This document shows, one piece after another, positions 55,069 through 63,389 of a DNA stretch of 64,000 nucleotides; position 1 is the stretch's first letter, and each line of letters opens with the position of its first letter. Made by a program: the position numbers and the translations under genes. Source of the DNA: Rhodoferax sp. (GTDB taxonomy: Bacteria > Pseudomonadota > Gammaproteobacteria > Burkholderiales > Burkholderiaceae_C); assembly GCF_018063565.1 (NCBI RefSeq), contig NZ_JAGPBB010000001.1, positions 62,001 through 126,000 of the forward strand, read 5' to 3'. The notes beneath the pieces are model-generated. The model did not search any database. It was not told the origin of the DNA and was given only the letters and a program-made list of their open reading frames with translations.

Positions 55069-56433
55069 TCAGTCGATGGTTCCAACGATAGCCGCAACGG
55101 GGTCGGCATCCATGCAGCCGTCAAGCCGCTGCCACAGCACTGGCCCGGCCGTGGCGGATTCGTCACCGATCTGAACCATGGCCAGCAAGGCGACGCGGGC
55201 ATGTTCAGCCGCCGCCGCGTCGGCCGCATGCACCAGCGCCAGCGGCTCACCGGCCTGTACCGGCTGACCGATCTGGGCGAATTGTGTAAAACCGACCCGC
55301 GGGTCGATGCTGTCGCTGGCGCGGCGGCGTCCGCCACCGAGTTCGACGATCAGCAGCCCGATGTCGCGCGTGGCCATGCCGGTGACCCAACCGCTGCGCG
55401 GTGCGGGTATCACCCGTTGCACCGGTGCGCCAGGAAGGTAATGTTGTGGTCGGTCGACCAGATCCGCTGGACCACCCAAGGCGAAAATCATGCGAGAAAA
55501 GTGCTCCAGCGCTTTTCCACTCTGCAAAGCATGGTCTACTTTTTGTAGCGCATCGACGGCATCCGTGGCCAGGTTACCCATCTGCAGCAACTCGGCGCAG
55601 AGGGTTCGGGTGAGCAGCCACTGGCGCGGCTCAGGCGCTTGCCCCTTCAGAAAGGCGATGGCCTCCAGCACCTCCAGCGCATTGCCGCAGGTGGTGCCCA
55701 GCACCTGATTCATGTCGGTGATCCAGGCCGTGGTGGGCAGGCCCGCGCCGCCGGCCACCCGCACCAGCGACTGCGCCAGGCGGCTGGCCATGTCCATCGA
55801 CGCGGCAAAGGCACCATTGCCCACTTTCACATCCATCACCAGACCCTGCAGGCCGGCGGCGAGCTTTTTCGACAGGATGCTGGCGGTGATCAGTGGCACC
55901 GACTCCACCGTGGCAGTCACATCACGGATGGCGTAGAGCCTGCGGTCAGCCGGAGCCAGGTCGTCGGTCTGGCCAATGATGGCGCAGCCGGCCGTTTTGA
56001 GCGTTTGGTGCAGCCGGGTGATATCGGGTGTGGCCTGGTAGCCCGGGATGCAGCCGAGTTTGTCGAGCGTGCCGCCAGTGTGTCCCAGGCCGCGCCCCGA
56101 GATCATCGGTACCACGCCGCCACAGGCCGCCACAATGGGTGCCAGCATCAGACTGATCTTGTCGCCCACACCGCCGCTGGAGTGTTTGTCCAGAATCGGG
56201 CCGTTCAGATGAGCGTTTGACCAGTCCATCACCCGACCGGAGTGGGTCATGGCGCGCGTCAGGGCCACCGTCTCATCCGGGCTCATGCCCTGCAGAAACA
56301 TGGCCATGGCCAGCGCAGCGGCCTGGCCCTCGCTCCAAGATTCGTCCACCAGACCGCGCACAAAGTGGTCGATATGCGCGGGCACCAGGGTGCCGGCGTC
56401 GCGTTTGATGCGGATGATTTCCTGTGCCAGCAT
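55069..56433 (-). CDS. deoA: Thymidine phosphorylase
   Basis: A 454-residue enzyme that splits thymidine or deoxyuridine with phosphate to base and 2-deoxyribose-1-phosphate. Motifs: the N-terminal dimer helix MLAQEIIRIKRDAG, the phosphate and sugar site DKHSSGGVGDKISL, and the family signature SGRGLGHTGGTLDKL. VMDVKVGNGAFAAS is also typical. It is third in the order cdd-punA-deoC-deoA and starts nine bases after the deoC stop. Confidence 0.97.
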   Translation of the reverse strand: MLAQEIIRIKRDAGTLVPAHIDHFVRGLVDESWSEGQAAALAMAMFLQGMSPDETVALTRAMTHSGRVMDWSNAHLNGPILDKHSSGGVGDKISLMLAPIVAACGGVVPMISGRGLGHTGGTLDKLGCIPGYQATPDITRLHQTLKTAGCAIIGQTDDLAPADRRLYAIRDVTATVESVPLITASILSKKLAAGLQGLVMDVKVGNGAFAASMDMASRLAQSLVRVAGGAGLPTTAWITDMNQVLGTTCGNALEVLEAIAFLKGQAPEPRQWLLTRTLCAELLQMGNLATDAVDALQKVDHALQSGKALEHFSRMIFALGGPADLVDRPQHYLPGAPVQRVIPAPRSGWVTGMATRDIGLLIVELGGGRRRASDSIDPRVGFTQFAQIGQPVQAGEPLALVHAADAAAAEHARVALLAMVQIGDESATAGPVLWQRLDGCMDADPVAAIVGTID

Positions 56434-56442
56434 GGTGTGACT

Positions 56443-57231
56443 TCAGTAAGCGCCAGGCGGCGCGGGGACGGCCGATGCGCCACCCAAGACGGCTTCAATG
56501 TCGCCCAGCAGGCTGCTGGCACCGATGCGAAAGCGCCGTGGATTCAAGGCGGCATCACCCAGGATGTGCGCCGTCAGAGATTCGTAGACGATGGCGTCTT
56601 TCACCGTCCGGATGCCGCCGGACGCCTTGAAGCCGGCTGAGCTGGCGCGGCTGGAAATCACGCCGAGCATGGTGGCCGCCGCCTCCACGGTGGCGTGGAT
56701 GCTGGTTTTGCCGGTGCTGGTTTTCAAAAAGTCGGCACCCGCTTCCAGCGCCAGCACGCTGGCACGCTCGATCAGGCGGATGGTTTGCAGTGCACCGGTT
56801 TCCAGAATCACCTTGAGGATCAACCTCGGGCATGCCTGGCGCACGGCACACAGCAGCTGGCTTACGCTGGCCTCGTCGCCCGCCATCAGGGCGCGGTAGG
56901 GCAGCACCACATCCACCTCTTGCGCACCGGCCTGCACAATCTGCAAGGTGTCTTGCACCGCCGCGGCCACGTCGGTGTTGCCATGCGGAAAATTGGCCAC
57001 CGCCGCCACAGCGATGTGGCTGGGCAGTTGAGAGCGGGCAAACGCCGCCAGGCGCGGCCAGACGCACACGGCCGCCACTGCACCAAACGGACTTTGGGCG
57101 CGCAGGCAAAGCGTGGCGATATCGGCTTCGGTGTCGGCGTTGTTCAGGCTGGTCAGGTCCAGGCACGCCAAGGCGGTGCGGGCGCGTTGCGACAGGTCGA
57201 GTGCGTAGAGGGTGTTGTCGTGGGGGGTCAT
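56443..57231 (-). CDS. deoC: Deoxyribose-phosphate aldolase
   Basis: A 262-residue class I aldolase that cleaves 2-deoxyribose-5-phosphate into glyceraldehyde-3-phosphate and acetaldehyde. The Schiff-base lysine lies in DFLKTSTGKTS and the second active-site lysine in GFKASGGIRTV, with VDVVLPYRAL earlier. I chose the ATG at 57231 (MTPHDNTLYAL), which gives family-standard length; the longer frame overlaps punA. The C-terminus (ASAVPAPPGAY) is a short tail with no sign of a microcompartment-targeting helix. Confidence 0.96.
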   Translation of the reverse strand: MTPHDNTLYALDLSQRARTALACLDLTSLNNADTEADIATLCLRAQSPFGAVAAVCVWPRLAAFARSQLPSHIAVAAVANFPHGNTDVAAAVQDTLQIVQAGAQEVDVVLPYRALMAGDEASVSQLLCAVRQACPRLILKVILETGALQTIRLIERASVLALEAGADFLKTSTGKTSIHATVEAAATMLGVISSRASSAGFKASGGIRTVKDAIVYESLTAHILGDAALNPRRFRIGASSLLGDIEAVLGGASAVPAPPGAY

Positions 57232-57238
57232 GGGGATC

Positions 57239-58054
57239 TCATGCGGTGGCGCCGGTCGGGTCCGTGATGGCGGCAATGATGTCGGCCAGCAAGCGGCTCG
57301 CTTTGGCACTGCCTTCTTGCGCTTGTTGCAGCGTGTGGGCGTGGCTCAAGCTTTCTGCCGACATGCCCGCGCCAAAGTTGGTGATGAACGAGAGCGCCAG
57401 CACGCGCAGGCCCAGGTGGCGCGCCAGAATCGTCTCGGGCACGGTGCTCATGCCCACCGCGTCGGCGCCCAGCCGCTGTGCCATGCGGATTTCGGCCGGG
57501 GTTTCAAACTGCGGCCCCAGAAACCAGGCGTAAACACCTTCAAAAAGCGTAGCGCCATGCGCTTGTGCTGTCTGCGCCGCAAGGCGATTCAGTTCTGGAT
57601 CGTAGGCATTGACCATGTTGACGAAGCGTTCACTGCCACTTTGCCCCACCAGCGGCGAGCGCTGCGGCAGGTTCAGGTGGTCGGTGATCAGCATCAGGCT
57701 TTGCGGCGGCATGTCGGGGTGCACGCTGCCGGCGGCATTGGTTTGCACCAGCGTGTGGCAGCCCAGCTGTTGCAGAACCTGCAGCGGCGCGGCCATGCCG
57801 TCCACGGCACCGGTTTCGTAGCCGTGTTTGCGCCCGCTCATCACCGCCACCGGTTGTGTACCGATGTGCCCCAACCACAGGGTGGCACTGTGCCCCGCCA
57901 CCGTGGGTTGCGGAAACCCTTCTAGCTCGGTGTAGGGAACTTGCACCGCTTCTCGAATGTGATCGGTCAAACCGCCCCAGCCCGAACCCAGCACCACGGC
58001 GATGCGGGGTCGGATATGGGGAGCACGTTCTTGAATGGTGCGAATAGCGTTCAT
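57239..58054 (-). CDS. punA: Purine nucleoside phosphorylase (PunA/trimeric type)
   Basis: A 271-residue phosphorylase that converts purine (deoxy)nucleosides to free base and (deoxy)ribose-1-phosphate. Family blocks: AVVLGSGWGGLTD (phosphate-binding loop), SGRKHGYETG, TNAAGSVHPDM, YAWFLGPQFETPAEIR and the base-recognition segment VLALSFITNFGAG, with Asn in the position that selects 6-oxopurines. It starts 33 bases after the cdd stop and is followed closely by deoC. Confidence 0.95.
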   Translation of the reverse strand: MNAIRTIQERAPHIRPRIAVVLGSGWGGLTDHIREAVQVPYTELEGFPQPTVAGHSATLWLGHIGTQPVAVMSGRKHGYETGAVDGMAAPLQVLQQLGCHTLVQTNAAGSVHPDMPPQSLMLITDHLNLPQRSPLVGQSGSERFVNMVNAYDPELNRLAAQTAQAHGATLFEGVYAWFLGPQFETPAEIRMAQRLGADAVGMSTVPETILARHLGLRVLALSFITNFGAGMSAESLSHAHTLQQAQEGSAKASRLLADIIAAITDPTGATA

Positions 58055-58087
58055 GGTCAGTGGGTGGCGTGCAGTGGTTGGGAGCTT

Positions 58088-58537
58088 TCAGGCGGCGCTG
58101 AGGTGATCCGGCCCAAAACTCTCGGGCAGCAGTTGCGCCAGCGTGTATTGTGGTCCAACGTGGTCTGCGTTGGCTGTCAGGATGGGCAAGTCAGGGCTGC
58201 CAAATTCACGCATTTTTTGCCTGCAGCCACCGCAGGGCGTGGTCCAGGCGCTACTGTTCTTGCCACCGTTGCCAACCACCAGAACGGCCAGCGCCCGGCG
58301 GCCACCAGCCAGCACCATGGCAGCCAGCGCGGCGGCTTCGGCACACAGGCCTTCGGGGTAAGCAGCGTTCTCGACATTGCAGCCGGCATGGATGCGACCC
58401 TGCTCGTCCAATACAGCAGCCCCTACCGGGTAATGGGAATACGGCGCGTAGGCCGCGCGATGGGCGTTGCGCGCCGCTTGCAGCAGGGCTTGGTGCTGGG
58501 GGTCGGACAGACCGGCCAATCGGGTTGGGTTGGACAT
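58088..58537 (-). CDS. cdd: Cytidine deaminase
   Basis: A 149-residue zinc enzyme that deaminates cytidine and deoxycytidine to the uridine forms. Zinc ligands are C65 in LCAEAAA and C102 and C105 in TPCGGC; E67 is the proton shuttle. CNVENAAYPEG is the nucleoside-binding block. I chose the ATG at 58537 because the product then begins close to the family start; the longer frame adds 16 basic residues. It is first in the salvage operon. Confidence 0.95.
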   Translation of the reverse strand: MSNPTRLAGLSDPQHQALLQAARNAHRAAYAPYSHYPVGAAVLDEQGRIHAGCNVENAAYPEGLCAEAAALAAMVLAGGRRALAVLVVGNGGKNSSAWTTPCGGCRQKMREFGSPDLPILTANADHVGPQYTLAQLLPESFGPDHLSAA

Positions 58538-59006
58538 GGGTCGCACTTTAACGCGAACTGCGGGTGCGGTGAACGGTCGTAGCACCGATTGCCTGGGAGG
58601 TACCTGGTACTGCTATGTTGTCCCGACCAGGCGCACTGAAGACAACCAGCACATCGTCCTGCGCGCCCGCACTTTTGCCAGCCAGGCGCACTGGCACATT
58701 GATCACCGCCGCAAATACAGCAACCAGCCGTCTGAAGCGCATTTGAAGGGCGTGGCTGAACTGGTGCGCAGTCTTACCGATGACCCGGAGTTTCCGCGCA
58801 TGTTTGCGACAGGTAGAGGGTAGGGCACTGGGGTGAGCCAATGTCGGGTCGGGTGATGCCTCATCCTGATGGTGAGGCGCTGGTCTCGACCCGGGCAAAT
58901 CACGCTTGACAAGCGGATCACACGGGCCAGAATCCGGCATCTCGCTGATGTGGCACAAAAGCTGCATCACGTGGCTAGACTTCAGCAACCAACATCTGGA
59001 CTTTGT
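58538..59006. other. Gap between cdd and eutR
   Basis: About 470 bases without a confident gene. The left part must contain the cdd promoter on the minus strand and the right part the eutR promoter on the plus strand. I do not see strong -35/-10 pairs. The middle contains a small open frame described separately. Confidence 0.5.
58569..58823 (+). CDS. Possible small protein or gene remnant
   Basis: An open frame of 84 residues from a GTG at 58569, between the divergent cdd and eutR genes. Its sequence (YCYVVPTRRTEDNQHIVL, then LKGVAELVRSLTDDPEFPRM) looks protein-like in composition, but I recognise no family. There is no clear ribosome site, and the frame also runs open upstream across the cdd start. 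It may be a remnant or chance. Confidence 0.25.
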   Translation: MNGRSTDCLGGTWYCYVVPTRRTEDNQHIVLRARTFASQAHWHIDHRRKYSNQPSEAHLKGVAELVRSLTDDPEFPRMFATGRG

Positions 59007-59987
59007 GTGAATTCAACTTCTGCTTTGCTGCCCCCACCCGCGCCCCAGTGGCGGGCCACGCAGTCGGCGGGTGTTGATCAGCTGGCACAAAGCATTTCGG
59101 GTTGGCACCAGGTGTATGACCAGACCTCGCCGGGGCAGTTTCAGGGAGCACTGACCGAACTGATGCTCGGGCCGGTGCAGTTGTTCGTTGAGATGTCCAG
59201 CCACGCCCTGGTGCAAAGCTGCAAGACCTGGCCTGGTGCCAGCTGGTTTGGCATCCCGGTGCGCCACCAGCCTGGGGTTCGGGTGGATGGCGCGCCAGTG
59301 GCGCCCGACATGCTGGCATTGCATACGGGTCAGGGCGACTTTCAGTTGACCACGCCCGATGACTTTGGTTTTTTGGGGCTGGTGATCCAGACCGACGGGT
59401 TGCGCCAGTACGCCGCGCGGGAGCACAGCGATTTGCCCGATGATCGTCTGGCTCAACGTGTTTTGCAGGTGCCAGATGCCCAGCTGCACGGGTTTCGCCG
59501 CTGGTTATGCCGTTTGCTGGCAGATCAGCCCCAGCGATTTTCGTCGCTCACATCGCAAGCGCAGCAGCTTTTGTTGGACGAGGCGGTGTCTGGCCTGGTA
59601 CAGCTGCTCACGCAGGGGCACAACGGTCCGCGTGAAAACGTGTCGGCGCAACACGCCCGGCGCACGCTGCGGCGGGTGCGCGACTATCTGCAGGCACATG
59701 ACGACCGCTGTGTCACGGTGCATGAGTTGTGCGAACAACTCGGTGCCAGTCCGCGCGCCTTGCAGGACTGCTTTCGCAAATATGTTGGGCTGTCGCCCAA
59801 AACTTATCTCAAGGCGCTCAAGCTCAACGAGGCACGGCGCGAACTGCGCCGCAGCGACTCCGCCCTGGCCAGTGTCAGCGATGTGGCGATGCGTTATGGC
59901 TTCTGGCACTTGAGCCAGTTCGCGGCGGACTACCGCTGGCTGTTTGGCGAACTGCCGTCCGAGACGCTGCGCAAACGCGTGGTTTGA
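59007..59987 (+). CDS. eutR: EutR-like AraC-family regulator
   Basis: A 326-residue regulator. The N-terminal half resembles E. coli EutR: SISGWHQVYDQTSPGQFQG, then SCKTWPGASWFGIPVR and TTPDDFGFLGLVI. The C-terminal AraC-type double helix-turn-helix includes VTVHELCEQLGASPRALQDCF and SDVAMRYGFWHLSQFAADY. EutR activates the eut operon in response to ethanolamine plus adenosylcobalamin. I chose the GTG at 59007; the frame is open further upstream without a better start. In E. coli eutR is the last gene of the operon; here it precedes eutS in the same direction, with a weak terminator between. Confidence 0.88.
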   Translation: MNSTSALLPPPAPQWRATQSAGVDQLAQSISGWHQVYDQTSPGQFQGALTELMLGPVQLFVEMSSHALVQSCKTWPGASWFGIPVRHQPGVRVDGAPVAPDMLALHTGQGDFQLTTPDDFGFLGLVIQTDGLRQYAAREHSDLPDDRLAQRVLQVPDAQLHGFRRWLCRLLADQPQRFSSLTSQAQQLLLDEAVSGLVQLLTQGHNGPRENVSAQHARRTLRRVRDYLQAHDDRCVTVHELCEQLGASPRALQDCFRKYVGLSPKTYLKALKLNEARRELRRSDSALASVSDVAMRYGFWHLSQFAADYRWLFGELPSETLRKRVV

Positions 59988-59991
59988 CACT

Positions 59992-60017
59992 GGCGTCGAT
60001 AAATCACGCCGATTTTT
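59992..60017 (+). terminator. Weak intrinsic terminator after eutR
   Basis: GGCGT (59992-59996) and ACGCC (60006-60010) form a five-pair stem with a nine-base loop, followed by GATTTTT. It lies four bases after the eutR stop and could partly insulate eutR from eutS. Confidence 0.4.
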
Positions 60018-60109
60018 GCTAACCCCTGAGTCACTGCTGTTCACAAAATGCGGGTAATGGTGGGCGCAATCTTTGCCCGCTGACCAGCTTCCAACCCGAA
60101 TCGAGCCCG

Positions 60110-60463
60110 ATGGACGCCAACCCAGTTGTGACCAAGGAACGCATCATCCAGGAGTTTGTGCCTGGCAAACAGGTCACGCTCGCGCACTGCATCGCCAACC
60201 CGACCACCGAGCTGTGCAAAAAAATTGGCGTGCCCGGCGCCGAGGCGATCGGCATCATGACCCTGACGCCCGGTGAAACCGCCATGATTGCCGGCGACAT
60301 TGCCACCAAAGCGGCCAATGTGGAGATTGGTTTTCTGGACCGATTCAGTGGCGCGCTGGTGATTTGTGGCTCGGTGGCTTCCGTTGATGAGGCGCTGCAA
60401 CAGGTGATCAACACCTTGCGCCGGCAGATGAGCTATTCCACCTGCGAGATCTCGCGCACATGA
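60110..60463 (+). CDS. eutS: Microcompartment shell protein EutS
   Basis: A 117-residue circularly permuted BMC-domain shell protein. [18 protein letters not shown] and [19 protein letters not shown] closely match E. coli EutS, as does [15 protein letters not shown]. EutS forms bent hexamers in the ethanolamine microcompartment shell. The N-terminus carries about seven extra residues relative to E. coli. The stop overlaps the eutP ATG (60460-60463). Confidence 0.95.
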   Translation: MDANPVVTKERIIQEFVPGKQVTLAHCIANPTTELCKKIGVPGAEAIGIMTLTPGETAMIAGDIATKAANVEIGFLDRFSGALVICGSVASVDEALQQVINTLRRQMSYSTCEISRT

Positions 60464-60942
60464 GCCAAGTCGTCAACAAAGTCGGGCGTTTCATGCTGAT
60501 CGGCGAGATTGGTGCGGGCAAAACCACGCTGTTCAACCTGTTGTTTGGCAAGGATGAAGAGGCTCGCAAAACCCAGGTGATGGAGTTTGAGGGCAGCAGC
60601 GGCATCGATACGCCAGGCGAATATTTCAGCCACCCGCGCCTGTACCACGCACTGATCACCATGGCCGCCGACGTGGAGCGTCTGGTGTATGTGCACCCGG
60701 CTGACAAGTTTGACTGCCGCCTGCCCTATGGTTTGCTGGAGGTGTATGCCGACAAGACCATTGATGCCATTGTGACCAAAATGGACTTGCCCGGCGCGGA
60801 CCTAGCGCGCGTAACAACCTTGTTGCGCGAGGTGGGGATTGCCGGGCAGATTTTTCCGGTGGCCAGCAACGACCCGGTGGCCATAAAACGCATTCGTCGG
60901 CACCTGCTCGACCCTGAGCTAGGTGTTTTGGAGGAAGCATGA
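60460..60942 (+). CDS. eutP: EutP/PduV-type small GTPase-like protein
   Basis: A 160-residue P-loop protein with Walker [10 protein letters not shown] (15-23), DTPGEYF in the switch region and a TKMD motif at the guanine site. EutP/PduV proteins belong to microcompartment operons; EutP has been reported to have acetate kinase activity in some species, while PduV is linked to compartment placement. It overlaps eutS and eutQ by four bases each. Confidence 0.93.
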   Translation: MSQVVNKVGRFMLIGEIGAGKTTLFNLLFGKDEEARKTQVMEFEGSSGIDTPGEYFSHPRLYHALITMAADVERLVYVHPADKFDCRLPYGLLEVYADKTIDAIVTKMDLPGADLARVTTLLREVGIAGQIFPVASNDPVAIKRIRRHLLDPELGVLEEA

Positions 60943-61628
60943 GCAAAAAACAACTGATCGTGGCTGCTGATGTGCAGGCTGTCGCCAAAACGGGTGGCAA
61001 ACTGATTCATTTGCAAGACCCGCACGCCATCGTGACTGCCGAGGCGCGCAGTTTGGCCAAGGAGCTTGGGGTTGAAATCAAGCTGGTGGCGGCTGGGGAC
61101 GTGGCGGCAGCAGCATGTGACGCCTCACCCGACACCTCTGTGGATCAGGAAGCGGTGCGCAGGGTGATCGAAGCCCAGACCCATGGTCCGGCCAGCGAGG
61201 CGGTGCTGGCCGAAGTGCTGCGCCGCATTGCGCAGGAGAGCGCACTGCCGGCCCATTCGTCAGAGACTGCGGCAGATTGCATCGCTGACCCTGCGACCAC
61301 ACAAATCCGCAAGATCACCTCGCTGTGCCCCAGCCCCAAAACCAGCGCCAGCGCGGTCAACATGAGTCAACTCGACTTAACGACACTGGGCTTGACGACC
61401 GCCGCGCCTTGCGCATCCGGTTTTATGGGTTGGTCCAGCAATGTGTTCCCGTTCACCCGCACCAGCGATGAAATCAACCTGGTGCTCGAAGGCGAGTTGC
61501 AGTTTCATGTGGGTCAGAACGTGATCAGCGCCCAGGCCGGTGATGTGATGTGGGTGCCCAAAGGGACGCAGGGCAAGATCGGCACGCCGGGCTCGGTCCG
61601 TTATTTCTACCTGAGCTACTCCGGATAA
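60939..61628 (+). CDS. eutQ: Ethanolamine utilisation protein EutQ
   Basis: A 229-residue protein with a variable N-terminal half and a C-terminal cupin domain (about 130-229; [40 protein letters not shown]). EutQ-type proteins have been reported as acetate kinases in Salmonella, turning acetyl phosphate into acetate and ATP. Length matches the family (233 in E. coli). The order eutP-eutQ is conserved; eutT, which normally follows, is absent. Confidence 0.93.
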   Translation: MSKKQLIVAADVQAVAKTGGKLIHLQDPHAIVTAEARSLAKELGVEIKLVAAGDVAAAACDASPDTSVDQEAVRRVIEAQTHGPASEAVLAEVLRRIAQESALPAHSSETAADCIADPATTQIRKITSLCPSPKTSASAVNMSQLDLTTLGLTTAAPCASGFMGWSSNVFPFTRTSDEINLVLEGELQFHVGQNVISAQAGDVMWVPKGTQGKIGTPGSVRYFYLSYSG

Positions 61629-61633
61629 ACACT

Positions 61634-62695
61634 GTGCAGCTGATTCAAGCCTGTGAAGACTGGGCACGTGCCCATCCGGCCCGGGTGGTGTTCCCCGACG
61701 CGTTGGATCAGCGTGTGATCGAGGCCGCAGGCATCTTGAACCGATGCAGCTGGGCGCGGCCCACGCTGCTGGCCAACCCGATGGCACTGCGCGACCATTG
61801 CTTCAAGCATCGTATTGGCTACCCGGCGCTGCGGGTCATTGACCCAGCCAGCTCCCCCAAAATCGATGCCTACGCCGCCAGCCTGAGGGAGCGCCGCCCC
61901 GAACTGGATGACCAGAGCGCCCGCAGCAAGCTGGCGGACCCCATGTGGTTTGCCGCCATGATGCTGGTGTGTGGTGATGCCGACTACTGCATTGCCGGCA
62001 ATCTGTCGTCCACTGCGTCGGTGTTGCGCGCTGCGCTCAAGGTGATTGGCCTGAGCGCGGGCAACCACACGCTGTCGTCGATGTTTTTCATGCTGCCGCC
62101 GGACCATTCGCATGTGTTTGGTTTTGCCGACTGCGGCGTGGTGCCCAAACCGACGGTGGAGCAGCTCGCCGACATTGCCATCAGCACGGCGGCCACGTTT
62201 GCCAATGTCACGGGCGAGCAGCCGCGTGTGGCGATGTTGTCATTCTCGACCCTGGGCAGTGCCAAGCACGCCTCGGCTGAACTGGTGGCGCAGGCCACGG
62301 CCCTGGCCAAAACCCGGCGGCCTGACTTGCTGATTGACGGTGAGCTGCAGTTTGATGCGGCTTTTGTGCCCGCGGTGGCGGCGCGTAAAGCCCCCGACAG
62401 CCCGGTCGCCGGCAAGGCCAATGTGTTTATCTTTCCGTCGCTGTCTGAAGGCAATATTGCCTACAAGATTGCCGAGCGCCTGGGCGGTTACACCGCGCTG
62501 GGGCCGATGATCCAGGGGCTGCAGCGACCCATGCACGATTTGTCACGTGGCTGCAGTGCCAGTGACATTGTTCAGGTGACGCTGCTGGCCATGAAGATGG
62601 CACCCATCGGGGCCGATCGGGCGCACCACCGGTCATCCCAAACCTCCACGCTGGCCCGAGAAACCGGTCGACCCCGACGGCCCGAACTGGTCTGA
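61634..62695 (+). CDS. eutD: Phosphate acetyltransferase EutD
   Basis: A 353-residue Pta-type enzyme that converts acetyl-CoA and phosphate to acetyl phosphate. I chose the GTG at 61634, five bases after the eutQ stop, because the product begins [22 protein letters not shown], the usual EutD start. Family blocks: [23 protein letters not shown] (split here by family convention), [27 protein letters not shown] end region near 62425-62485, and [20 protein letters not shown] basic 25-residue tail (ending RPRRPELV) is longer than in E. coli EutD. An N-terminal helix may serve for encapsulation. Confidence 0.93.
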   Translation: MQLIQACEDWARAHPARVVFPDALDQRVIEAAGILNRCSWARPTLLANPMALRDHCFKHRIGYPALRVIDPASSPKIDAYAASLRERRPELDDQSARSKLADPMWFAAMMLVCGDADYCIAGNLSSTASVLRAALKVIGLSAGNHTLSSMFFMLPPDHSHVFGFADCGVVPKPTVEQLADIAISTAATFANVTGEQPRVAMLSFSTLGSAKHASAELVAQATALAKTRRPDLLIDGELQFDAAFVPAVAARKAPDSPVAGKANVFIFPSLSEGNIAYKIAERLGGYTALGPMIQGLQRPMHDLSRGCSASDIVQVTLLAMKMAPIGADRAHHRSSQTSTLARETGRPRRPELV

Positions 62696-62739
62696 TTTTG
62701 TTGTTCGTTGTACCCACCTCACTAACTAGGAGAAAACAA

Positions 62740-63030
62740 ATGGAAGCACTTGGCATGATCGAAACAAAGGGACTGGTTGCACTGATCGAGGCGAGCGACG
62801 CCATGGTCAAGGCAGCGCGTGTCAAGCTGGTTGGTTTCCAGCAAATTGGTGGCGGCCTGGTCACCGCCATGGTGCGGGGCGATGTGGCGGCCTGCAAAGC
62901 CGCCACCGATGCGGGTGCCGCTGCGGCGCAACGTATTGGTGAACTGGTGTCGGTGCATGTGATTCCGCGCCCGCATGGTGACCTCGAATCCATCTTCCCG
63001 ATCAAGGGCGATGGCAAGCCGCTGGATTGA
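62740..63030 (+). CDS. eutM: Microcompartment hexameric shell protein EutM
   Basis: A 96-residue single-BMC-domain protein of the EutM/PduA type: [21 protein letters not shown], then [21 protein letters not shown] and [11 protein letters not shown]. It forms the flat hexagonal tiles of the shell with a central metabolite pore. The ATG at 62740 follows a strong AGGAGAAAAC site; the longer frame from 62698 has no such support. Confidence 0.96.
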   Translation: MEALGMIETKGLVALIEASDAMVKAARVKLVGFQQIGGGLVTAMVRGDVAACKAATDAGAAAAQRIGELVSVHVIPRPHGDLESIFPIKGDGKPLD

Positions 63031-63050
63031 ACCTCTGACAGGAATCCGCT

Positions 63051-63335
63051 ATGCAACTAGCCCTTGTGGTAGGGCAGGTGGTGTCAACCGTCCGCTGCGA
63101 CGGGCTGGGCAAAGACCGCCTGCTTCTGGTTGACTTTATCGACGCCCAGGGCCAGCCCTCGGGGGTGCGGCATGTGGCCGCCGACAGCGTGGGTGCGGGC
63201 AATGGCGAATGGGTGCTGGTGGTCAGTGGCAGCTCGGCGCGCAAGGCTAATGGGGGCGACTTGCCCATTGACCTGAGCGTGATCGGCATCGTTGATCAGG
63301 TGGTCACGCAAGACCAGGTGACTTATCGGAAGTAA
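63051..63335 (+). CDS. eutN: Microcompartment pentameric vertex protein EutN
   Basis: A 94-residue EutN/CcmL-type protein: LALVVGQVVSTVRCDGLGKDRLLLVDF, taken in two blocks of the OB-like fold, then WVLVVSGSSARKAN and DLSVIGIVDQV. These proteins form pentamers that close the vertices of the shell. It starts 20 bases after eutM. Confidence 0.94.
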   Translation: MQLALVVGQVVSTVRCDGLGKDRLLLVDFIDAQGQPSGVRHVAADSVGAGNGEWVLVVSGSSARKANGGDLPIDLSVIGIVDQVVTQDQVTYRK

Positions 63336-63389
63336 AGGCGCGACATGCAACAGTTTTGGCTTGTCAGGCGCTAGCAGCAGGAGATGCCC

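Noticed and set aside
56443..56500. DeoC C-terminus as a microcompartment-targeting peptide
   Set aside because: The tail is a short Ala/Pro-rich end, comparable to the tail of ordinary DeoC, without an amphipathic helix after a linker.
57541..57580. A mini-repeat copy in punA
   Set aside because: It contains AGCGC and GCGCTTG strings but not the second block at the right spacing, and PunA shows no insertion.
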